A DNA stretch of 7,504 nt from the NCBI GenBank assembly GCA_030633365.1, contig DAOVSY010000140.1, forward strand, positions 1 to 7,504. The letters are read 5' to 3'. Source of the stretch: Spirochaetaceae bacterium (GTDB taxonomy: Bacteria > Spirochaetota > Spirochaetia > B11-G9). Both the position numbers and the translations under genes were made by a program. Positions 1-7,504 of the stretch are shown here, piece after piece (positions within the stretch are counted from its first letter, which is position 1; the number at the start of each line of letters is the position of its first letter). The notes beneath the pieces were generated by a model. The model was given only the letters and a program-made list of their open reading frames with translations. It did not search any database and was not told the DNA's origin.

Positions 1-1
1 A

Positions 2-1063
2 GGCCATGAATTTTGTGGTGAAATATTGGAAGTCGGAAGTAAATGGAAAGATCAGTTTAAAGTTGGCCAGCAGTACTCAATTCAACCTGCCTTGAACTAT
101 AAGGGAAGTCTGGATGCTCCAGGTTATTCCTACCAGTATATTGGTGGAGATGCAACTCATATTATTATTCCCTCGGAAGTAATGGATATGGGCTGTCTTC
201 TACCTTTTAAAAGTGATGCATACTATATGGGATCACTTGCAGAACCCATGTCCTGTATAGCAGGAGCTATGCATGCCAACTATCATATAAAACAGGGAAC
301 TTATATTCATGAGATGGGAATAAAAGAGGGTGGTCAGATGGCTCTTCTTGCCGGTGTGGGCCCTATGGGTCTTGGTTTTATTGACTATACACTTAACTGT
401 GACAGAAGGCCATCAAAGCTGATCGTTACAGATATAGATGATGAACGTCTAAAGAGGGCTGCATCAATTTATACAGTGGAAAAAGCTGCCGTAAATGGTG
501 TGGAACTGCTCTATATAAATACAAAAGATATGGATAATCCTGTTACAGAGCTGATGTCTCTTTCTGAAAATAATATGGGATATGATGATGTTTTTGTTAT
601 GGCTCCGGTGAAACCTGTAGTAGAACAAGGGGACCAGATTCTTGGAAAAGATGGTTGTCTGAACTTTTTTGCAGGACCATCAAATACAGATTTTAATGCA
701 AATCTTAATTTTTATGATGTACACTATGCTGCACATCACCTGGTAGGAACAAGTGGTGGGAATACCGATGATATGAAAGAGGTTCTTACCATGATGGCAG
801 ATGGAGTTATAAATCCAGTTGCACTTATTACTCATGTTGGTGGACTTGATTCTGTTGTTGAAACAACTAAAAATTTACCAAATATACCTGGTGGTAAAAA
901 ACTGATATATACCCAGATTGAATTACCACTGACAGCTTTGGATGATTTCAGAGAAAAGGGTAAAAATAATCCTCTTTTTGATGGTCTGGCAGATATTATA
1001 GAAAAGACAAATAATCTATGGTCACCGGAGGCGGAGGAATTTCTTTTAAAGAATTGCCAGTAA
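2..1063 (+). CDS. Zinc-dependent dehydrogenase, L-sorbose-1-phosphate reductase (SorE/YggP) type, 5' partial
   Basis: Medium-chain, zinc-dependent alcohol dehydrogenase; the best-known relatives are E. coli YggP and SorE, which reduces L-sorbose 1-phosphate to D-glucitol 6-phosphate with NAD(P)H. The frame is open to the left edge and begins with GHEFCGEI, the GHE zinc/catalytic motif, so the TTG at 26 is not the start; about 65 N-terminal residues, including the first zinc cysteine, lie outside. In visible numbering (G of GHE = 1), AEPMSC at 80-85 is the family's glutamate-proline motif, GVGPMG at 118-123 is the Rossmann glycine loop, and TDIDDER at 143-149 ends the second strand with acids, suggesting NAD preference. 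FFAGP, GTSGGNTDDMKE and IPGGKKLIY match what I recall of YggP almost word for word. The usual structural-zinc cysteine cluster is absent, as in YggP. The substrate is inferred: a phosphorylated ketose or polyol. It converges on the sugar kinase gene 3 bp away. Confidence 0.9.
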   Translation, partial: GHEFCGEILEVGSKWKDQFKVGQQYSIQPALNYKGSLDAPGYSYQYIGGDATHIIIPSEVMDMGCLLPFKSDAYYMGSLAEPMSCIAGAMHANYHIKQGTYIHEMGIKEGGQMALLAGVGPMGLGFIDYTLNCDRRPSKLIVTDIDDERLKRAASIYTVEKAAVNGVELLYINTKDMDNPVTELMSLSENNMGYDDVFVMAPVKPVVEQGDQILGKDGCLNFFAGPSNTDFNANLNFYDVHYAAHHLVGTSGGNTDDMKEVLTMMADGVINPVALITHVGGLDSVVETTKNLPNIPGGKKLIYTQIELPLTALDDFREKGKNNPLFDGLADIIEKTNNLWSPEAEEFLLKNCQ

Positions 1064-1066
1064 ATT

Positions 1067-1984
1067 TTATCTGATCACTCCTGGTTTCAGCAATGCAGCA
1101 TTCTTTGATCCACACTCAACACCAAAAAGTACAGCTTCCTGTAAGCTTGCTTTTTGGTTAAGTTTAAATGCGAGCCCTGCAGTAAATGCATCTCCACTTC
1201 CTATAGTATTAATTGGTTTTATTTTTTCAATTTTTACTTCTCTTACAACACCTTTATCATCAATAAAGATTACAGGCATAGTACCTCTTGTCAGTATAGT
1301 TTTTACACTGGACATTTTTAGTAGATTCTTAATTTTTTCAACAACCTTAGTTTTTAATTCACTGTTCTCTTCATGTTCTCCAATTGAATATTCAGGAAAA
1401 AAAGTAGATACAAATTCTGGAAAATTAATTTTTATATAATCCGGTTTAAAGGAAATTGAATTTAAAAGATCATCGCCTCTGTAATCCAGAATAATAGTTT
1501 TGTTATTTTCTTTTGCAAGTTTGACCATTTCCGGAAAAATACTATTACTAAATCCGGAAGCTTTTGAACCGGAAATTATTACATTATTTGTAGTTTTTAA
1601 TAACTTTTTATATTCGGTTAAAACCAATTTTTCAGTATTATCATCAACAGGCAATGATTCTTCTACAATTTCTGTAACTGTGCTTTTTATATTACTTATT
1701 AAAGTTGTGCAAGTTCGTATTGGTGAACTGTTTGGTACAGTTACTATATTTAGATTATCATTATTTGCAAGAGTAATAAAAAATTCAGATCTATATCCGG
1801 ATTGAGTTAAATGTACTACTTCAGTTCCAAGTTGTGATAACACTCTTGTTACATTTACTCCCTTCCCGGAGGCATCTGTCCTATATTCAGAGGACCTATT
1901 TACTTCGTTTTCATTTAGTTTTTTAAGAATAATTGTTTTTTGAATAGTAGGATTTAAGCAAATAACCAGAAAGTCGGATTTCAT
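1067..1984 (-). CDS. PfkB-family sugar/sugar-phosphate kinase (1-phosphofructokinase / LacC group)
   Basis: Cytosolic ribokinase-superfamily kinase of 305 residues, the usual length for FruK/LacC enzymes, which phosphorylate fructose 1-phosphate or tagatose 6-phosphate with ATP. The N-terminus reads VICLNPTIQKTI, corresponding to the TLNPALD start of this group. ASGKGVNVTRVLSQLG at 38-53 is the first PfkB substrate loop, with A-S-G-K in place of the common G-G-K. GSK at 139-141 sits where FruK has the GSLP turn. IGSGDAFTAGL at 261-271 is the second PfkB signature, with anion-hole glycines and catalytic Asp265. The ATG is preceded by GAGGG at 1989-1993, 4 nt away. It starts 18 bp after the upstream histidine kinase stop, so it is probably the last gene of that operon. 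Fructose 1-phosphate is the default guess; tagatose 6-phosphate or another ketose phosphate cannot be excluded. The family is clear, the substrate is not. Confidence 0.9.
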   Translation of the reverse strand: MKSDFLVICLNPTIQKTIILKKLNENEVNRSSEYRTDASGKGVNVTRVLSQLGTEVVHLTQSGYRSEFFITLANNDNLNIVTVPNSSPIRTCTTLISNIKSTVTEIVEESLPVDDNTEKLVLTEYKKLLKTTNNVIISGSKASGFSNSIFPEMVKLAKENNKTIILDYRGDDLLNSISFKPDYIKINFPEFVSTFFPEYSIGEHEENSELKTKVVEKIKNLLKMSSVKTILTRGTMPVIFIDDKGVVREVKIEKIKPINTIGSGDAFTAGLAFKLNQKASLQEAVLFGVECGSKNAALLKPGVIR

Positions 1985-2002
1985 AATGCCCTCATATAAG
2001 TT

Positions 2003-3758
2003 TTATTTTTGCGGAAAAACAATTGTTGATACAGCTCCATTATTATTTTCAAAACTTACTGTTCCATTTAATTGAGCTGTCATAGATTCCACCAGATCCA
2101 GACCAAGAAGAGATGTCGATTCCTTTTTTTGTTTCGGAAAACCAATTCCGTTATCTTTTATAATAATTGTATACTTATTATTTTCATCACTACTTACAAT
2201 TATGGTTATAGTGCCAGTTTTGTCAGGAAAAGCATGTTTAACTGAATTAATTAATAATTCGTTAAGCAGGAGAGCCAGGGGTACAAGAGTATCAGCTTCC
2301 AATTCAATACTATTTCTAATTAGAATCTGAAACTTGATTTCGTTTTTGAAAAATGAAGTTCCTTTTATGGAATCTGTCAGGTCGATTATATATGATTCTA
2401 AATTTACGCTTGATAAATTTTTACTACTGTAAAGCAGTTCATGAACCAGAGAGATTGTATAGACTCTTTGTTTAAGATTTTCAAAAATATCTGGATTGAT
2501 CTCACTTAAAACCACATCACTTTGTAGATTTATTAAAGACATTACTAATGCCAGATTATTCTTTACTCTATGGTGAATCTCTTTAAGAAGGATCTCTTTT
2601 TCACCAAGAAATTTTTTTAGTGAATTTTCTATTTGTCTACGTTTTTCAAGTTCAATTTTTGTAGTTTCAAAAAGATAGGAATTTTGTAGTGCTACTGTAA
2701 CTGCATGAGCAAAGGGTTCAAGTTTTTCTATATCTGAATTTGAAAAAGTGTCTGTTGAATCACTGTCGAGACTGATAAGTCCGGAAACTTTATCTTTTAA
2801 TTTAAATGGAATCCCTATATATCCACGTATAAAAGAAGTTTCAGGAAATAAAGACCAATGTGGATTAATCCTTGTATCAGATATAATACTTATATTTCCA
2901 GTATTCAAAAAGTCTTCTGCATTACCAAGTTCACTTAAATTGATAGAAGAATTATGAATATATTTATCAGCCCCATATTTGTCATAGCCTACTGATGCAA
3001 CAACTTTTAGAATTTTATTTTCTAAAAGTCTGATATTGGCAGTAGAATAAGGTACAATTTTTTTGGCTTCCAGTAATATTGCATTTAGAATTATTTCTTT
3101 ATCAAGAGAGTAAGTCAGGGTGAATAATATATTTTGTAGAACTTCGGTTCGTTTCTTTTGTTCTTTTGCCAGTTCAACTGTATGTTTAAGATCCTCTTCA
3201 TTGAGTTTTCTCTCTGTAATGTCCATCATACTTGTTAGAATATTACCATTCCCTCTGCCTGGTAGATACACATTATATAGAAGATTAAGTTTTCTCCCGG
3301 AAATAGTATAAACTGCTATTTCATGTTTACTATAAATTAAACCATCTTTCATATCTGAAAAAGCTTTAATGCATCCTGGTATAGAATAAATGGTGACAAT
3401 TTTTCTCAGTGACTTTGAAAGTTCATCTTTGTTATCAGTTTCAAAAAGCTGCAAAGTATAGTCATTAAAATCGACAATTTTTAATAAGCGGATAAGCCCT
3501 CTGGTTATACTGTTATGAGTAGAAAGATATTCTGTTAATTCTTTTCCATTGTTGCAGGGAAGAGATTCTATAATTTTGTAAATATTTTCAGCATCACCTT
3601 CCCAGATCGATATATAGGATTTATCAAATATCTTACGATACCTTGATGTCTGATGTTGGAGATTTCTTTTATGATCTGTTAGTAATTTATTTTCCTTTTT
3701 TTTCTTTTCTATTAATTCTATTAGATTACGTGTATTGATATTGTCAGGATTTTTGTAG

Positions 3759-3766
<8 letters not shown>
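2003..3766 (-). CDS. Soluble sensor histidine kinase, PAS-GAF-HisKA_2-HATPase (second of a tandem pair)
   Basis: Predicted cytosolic sensor kinase of 587 residues without membrane segments. Domains in order: a lysine/glutamate-rich coiled coil (about 12-45); a PAS domain (about 46-188) opening with [15 protein letters not shown] and closing with MMDITERK; a second short coil; a GAF domain (about 220-367) with [18 protein letters not shown] and [16 protein letters not shown]; a HisKA_2 dimerisation/phosphotransfer domain with [10 protein letters not shown], the likely phospho-acceptor being His399 just before the Arg; then a HATPase domain with N box [14 protein letters not shown]1 box DNGIGFP and G2 region [10 protein letters not shown]. 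All catalytic boxes look intact. The ATG at 3766 is preferred over a TTG one codon earlier because GAGG at 3773-3776 is 6 nt from it. It overlaps the upstream paralogue by 8 bp (ATGAGTAG), which implies translational coupling. No receiver domain is fused and no response regulator is nearby. The ligand is unknown. Confidence 0.92.
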
Positions 3767-5516
<1,750 letters not shown>

Positions 5517-5523
5517 GTGTATA

Positions 5524-5527
5524 CTCC
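5524..5527 (-). promoter_or_regulatory. Ribosome binding site deciding a TTG start
   Basis: On the minus strand GGAG is followed by the 7 nt TATACAC and then TTG, the first codon of the upstream histidine kinase. An in-frame TGA lies six codons before the TTG and no ATG or GTG lies between, so this site is the main reason to accept a TTG start. Confidence 0.7.
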
Positions 5528-5544
5528 ACTCTCAATACATGTCC

Positions 5545-6021
5545 TTAACCTATAGCTGCATTAAATCCACTTAAAAGAAGAACAACAACTCCCAGCAGCA
5601 TGTTAAGCATAAGTAATATGGCTTTGGTTTTATTAACCCTTGGATTAGGACCTTTCATATTTCTTCCAATAACCTGACTTCTTAGGATTGCTATAATTAT
5701 CATAATAATGAACAGGATATGTTTTATACCTAAAATAAGAGAATATGTGTTTCCAAAATGAAATAAACCCTGGAATTCAGGTATCATTTTGCCCTGTATT
5801 GCACCAGTAATAAATAGACCAACAATACTTACATATACAAGCTTACTCATTTTTCCCTGTATTACGTTAATTAGTTTTACAGTTTGTGGGCCCATATCAA
5901 GAACTTTTTTTATTGATGGAAATACAGTTAGCCCAAGAGTAAGCATTCCGCCAATCCATATGGCAGTAAAAAAATCATGAAGAAAAGTCAGTATAGCAAT
6001 TAATATAAAATTATCCGGCAT
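5545..6021 (-). CDS. Small four-helix integral membrane protein, CopD-like
   Basis: Protein of 158 residues, almost entirely hydrophobic, with four predicted membrane helices at about 5-33, 60-77, 92-113 and 134-155. Helix 1 contains FLHDFFTAIWIGGM and helix 3 LGIKHILFIIM; a histidine in each, with the W-x-G-G turn, recalls CopD/YebZ copper-export-domain proteins and related small haem- or metal-linked membrane proteins. His15 and His101 could be ligands, but this is inference. The connecting loop between helices 3 and 4 is basic (RSQVIGRNMKGPNPRVNKTK). The frame continues 40 codons further upstream, but that extension is translated from the hairpin repeat. The ATG at 6021 has an excellent ribosome site, AAAGGAG at 6029-6035, 7 nt away, and the membrane protein begins exactly there. 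It probably heads the operon with the two histidine kinases, 28 bp before the first. Function is not established; family assignment is tentative. Confidence 0.8.
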   Translation of the reverse strand: MPDNFILIAILTFLHDFFTAIWIGGMLTLGLTVFPSIKKVLDMGPQTVKLINVIQGKMSKLVYVSIVGLFITGAIQGKMIPEFQGLFHFGNTYSLILGIKHILFIIMIIIAILRSQVIGRNMKGPNPRVNKTKAILLMLNMLLGVVVLLLSGFNAAIG

Positions 6022-6028
6022 TATTAAA

Positions 6029-6035
6029 CTCCTTT
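6029..6035 (-). promoter_or_regulatory. Ribosome binding site for the membrane protein
   Basis: AAAGGAG on the minus strand, 7 nt before the ATG at 6021. It lies only 5 nt beyond the edge of the first hairpin repeat, so folding of that repeat could affect ribosome access. It shows that the upstream 40-codon extension of the frame is not the natural start. Confidence 0.8.
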
Positions 6036-6040
6036 GGTTG

Positions 6041-6156
6041 CATAGGCGAGCAGGAAGCTTGCTTCCGACCAGCCTATGGATGCTGAGGTCGTTCCTCATC
6101 GCTTCGCTCTTCCGGTAAGACTCATAGGCGAGCAGGGACAAAGTCCCGACCAGCCT
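6041..6156. repeat. Pair of hairpin repeats with shared internal loops and different apical stems
   Basis: Copy A (6041-6078, plus strand) reads CATAGGC, GAGCA, GGAAGC, TT, GCTTCC, GACCA, GCCTATG. Copy B (6123-6156) reads CATAGGC, GAGCA, GGGAC, AAA, GTCCC, GACCA, GCCT. Each folds as an outer stem (7 bp in A, AGGC/GCCT 4 bp in B), an internal loop of GAGCA opposite GACCA, and an apical stem (6 bp and 5 bp). The loop sequences are identical in both copies, while the apical stem sequences differ but stay complementary, which points to selection on structure. Read on the minus strand the internal loop becomes UGGUC opposite UGCUC, giving G-U, G-C and U-G pairs between two mismatches, so the minus-strand RNA is the more stable form. 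The 44 nt between the copies contains a further small hairpin (TGAGG/CCTCA, 6084-6098). This looks like a dispersed intergenic element, but no other copy lies in the window. Confidence 0.75.
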
Positions 6157-6169
6157 TAATTACTTTTAT

Positions 6170-6198
6170 AATATATTGCAATAAATATATTCTATCAA
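6170..6198 (-). promoter_or_regulatory. Sigma-70-like promoter for the membrane protein-sensor kinase operon
   Basis: On the minus strand TTGATA (6193-6198) is followed by a 17 nt spacer and TATATT (6170-6175), close to consensus with ideal spacing. Transcription would start near 6162, just before hairpin repeat B, giving a leader of about 140 nt that carries both hairpins. The surroundings are extremely AT-rich, so chance matches are likely; the position and spacing still make this the best candidate in the spacer. Confidence 0.5.
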
Positions 6199-6244
6199 GT
6201 CATAGGATTTTAATTTAATTATCATAATTTACAGAACAATCTAT

Positions 6245-7504
6245 TTATTTAGCAGAATGATCTCTCTCTAAAAAAAAATTTGCCCAGCCGGAAGTATCTC
6301 TAAGAGCATTGTCTTTTATAATTGGAGAGCGGTTCAGAACCTGTGGAATACCTTTTTCAAAGTACCTTTCCCTGTTATAGGCTCGTACCCAGATACAATC
6401 TCTGCCTGCTTGTACAAGTTCACATTTATCCCTCAGGCTCCCTCCACAGGGTCCATTCCTCTGGTTTTTTACACACTGTGATTGAGGACAAAGGTATGCA
6501 ATATCTGTAAGTGAACAGTCACCGCATTCCTTACATTCAAAAATAGCAGATTTTACCATTCTTTCATTAAAATATGCTATGCGGTTAAGTTTTCCATGTT
6601 TCTCCAGAAAAGTAAAAAGTGGTTTACCTATTTTAAAGAATGGTGATTTTGTTGAAAAAGCCAGGGCATGGACTAATAAAGAAAAACGGTATTCAATAGA
6701 GATATTTTTTCTGTATCTTTTTTTTACACGTTCATTTAGTATAGGATTCTTTAATGATATATCAGAAAGACCTGTTTCTTTATCCTTGCCAAAATAGTAG
6801 AATTCTCCACTTCTTGGGAATGTAAGTTCTTTAACCAGATCTGTAAGAGGAGTTTGCTCATACTCTTCTGCTCTGTCCAAAATTTCTGAATAGGCAGAAT
6901 AAGTTGCTACACCCCCTATGTATCCTCCCCTGTATCCCATTTTTTTAAATGCTGCCAGCTGCATTGCTGCCAACTGTAAGTAATACCTTTTTCCTTTATC
7001 TTCCGACTTTCTTTCTTTTTCAATTCTTGTCAGAAGTTGATCACTCACACTACATCCTGGTATTAGCCCTTTATTAAAAATATTGGCAACACCATATGTC
7101 AGTTTGTATATATTCCCAATCAGGGGAAGGTTTATATTGTTTATCGTATTGTACTCATACAGTTCATGTGATTTTCTTATGTCGTATCCTATCTGAGGAA
7201 TTGTAAACTGTGCACCGGCACTGACCTTTGCATGATATTTTTGGTACTGCATCATCTGTTCTGCTTCTGTTAGTTTGAAGGGAGAAACAGTACATCCCAG
7301 GAAAAAATCAGTTTTATCCAATTTAAAGGTTGAACCAGGTTTTTTACATTCTATTTGAATACCTTTATTCATATCTGCCAGTTGCTTTAATAACCCCACA
7401 GAATCAATATCAAAAACCGGCTGGGCAATTCCTTCATATCCATTAACAGGATAATCTCCTGTCAAAACCAGTAAATTGTTAAGTCCTTCTGCTGCATACA
7501 TCCA
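6245..7504 (-). CDS. Methylenetetrahydrofolate reductase barrel fused to cysteine-rich MetV/MTHFR_C domain, 5' partial
   Basis: The frame is open at the right edge (the codon before the first visible Met is TGG), so the N-terminal part of the MetF TIM barrel lies outside and the true start is not visible. The visible 419 residues begin in the barrel with NNLLVLTGDYP, matching the MetF LxGD(P)P strand whose Asp contacts the flavin. Barrel motifs such as FFLGCTVSPF, GAQFTIPQIGYD and LIGNIYKLTYG follow. The C-terminal part (about 320-372, counting from the first visible Met) has eight cysteines in the pattern CKECGDC, CPQSQC, NGPCGGS, KCE, CIW, typical of the MetV / MTHFR C-terminal family, thought to hold metal or an Fe-S cluster. 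The enzyme should interconvert 5,10-methylene- and 5-methyl-tetrahydrofolate in one-carbon metabolism; in acetogens MetF and MetV are separate partner subunits. It ends 223 bp before the membrane protein, with its own transcription unit likely. The electron donor cannot be told from sequence. Confidence 0.88.
   Translation of the reverse strand, partial: WMYAAEGLNNLLVLTGDYPVNGYEGIAQPVFDIDSVGLLKQLADMNKGIQIECKKPGSTFKLDKTDFFLGCTVSPFKLTEAEQMMQYQKYHAKVSAGAQFTIPQIGYDIRKSHELYEYNTINNINLPLIGNIYKLTYGVANIFNKGLIPGCSVSDQLLTRIEKERKSEDKGKRYYLQLAAMQLAAFKKMGYRGGYIGGVATYSAYSEILDRAEEYEQTPLTDLVKELTFPRSGEFYYFGKDKETGLSDISLKNPILNERVKKRYRKNISIEYRFSLLVHALAFSTKSPFFKIGKPLFTFLEKHGKLNRIAYFNERMVKSAIFECKECGDCSLTDIAYLCPQSQCVKNQRNGPCGGSLRDKCELVQAGRDCIWVRAYNRERYFEKGIPQVLNRSPIIKDNALRDTSGWANFFLERDHSAK

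Noticed and set aside
26..28. TTG at 26 as the start of the dehydrogenase
   Set aside because: The frame stays open upstream and encodes the family's conserved GHE zinc motif, so the gene begins outside the window.
1500..1805. Open plus-strand frame of 101 codons within the sugar kinase gene
   Set aside because: It is antisense to a well-supported PfkB gene, has no ribosome site or recognisable motif, and reflects AT-rich complementary codons.
2748..3311. Two plus-strand frames of 60-70 codons opposite the second histidine kinase
   Set aside because: Antisense to a gene with intact domains, with no family features; shadows.
6041..6156. CRISPR array or riboswitch
   Set aside because: Only two imperfect copies with a 44 nt spacer that itself looks like part of the element, no cas genes, and no match to a riboswitch consensus that I recognise.
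6123..6170. Hairpin copy B as an intrinsic terminator
   Set aside because: On the minus strand, where the genes lie, the stem is not followed by a U-tract. On the plus strand the downstream run is only loosely T-rich and no gene ends there.
6322..6797. Two plus-strand frames of 62 and 72 codons opposite the methylenetetrahydrofolate reductase gene
   Set aside because: Antisense to the conserved cysteine-rich and linker regions, with no ribosome site; shadows.

Overview
This is an AT-rich bacterial window with seven recognisable elements: six protein-coding genes (two cut by the window edges) and one structured intergenic repeat. There are no rRNA or tRNA genes, CRISPR arrays, transposases or phage genes. 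A low-GC anaerobe fits the gene content. The GAGCA/GACCA hairpin repeat and the MetF-MetV style fusion make me lean weakly towards a spirochaete. That lineage call rests on memory of similar repeats and was not tested by any search.

Left part, positions 2-1984: a plus-strand zinc-dependent dehydrogenase of the YggP/SorE (L-sorbose-1-phosphate reductase) type enters from the left edge. It ends 3 bp from a minus-strand PfkB-family sugar or sugar-phosphate kinase of the 1-phosphofructokinase/LacC group.

Centre, positions 2003-6021: the kinase gene is the last member of a tight minus-strand gene set. In transcription order this is a small four-helix membrane protein with CopD-like features, two tandem paralogous soluble histidine kinases (coiled coil, PAS, GAF, HisKA_2, HATPase) and the sugar kinase. 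The gaps are 28 bp, an 8 bp overlap and about 18 bp, so they are very probably co-transcribed. No response regulator is present, so the output of the two kinases lies elsewhere or is not a classical regulator. The sugar kinase and the neighbouring dehydrogenase suggest sugar-phosphate metabolism, but the link to the sensors is inference.

Right part, positions 6022-7504: a 223 bp spacer holds a good sigma-70-like promoter (TTGATA, 17 bp, TATATT). Downstream of it are two copies of a hairpin repeat that keep the same internal-loop sequences but have different, still self-complementary apical stems. These would lie in the 5' leader of the membrane protein-sensor operon. The last gene, running off the right edge on the minus strand, is a methylenetetrahydrofolate reductase whose barrel is fused to a cysteine-rich MetV/MTHFR_C-type domain.

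I did not find a clearly new system. The items most worth a second look are the covarying repeat pair in the operon leader and the unusual membrane protein / double sensor kinase / sugar kinase gene set.
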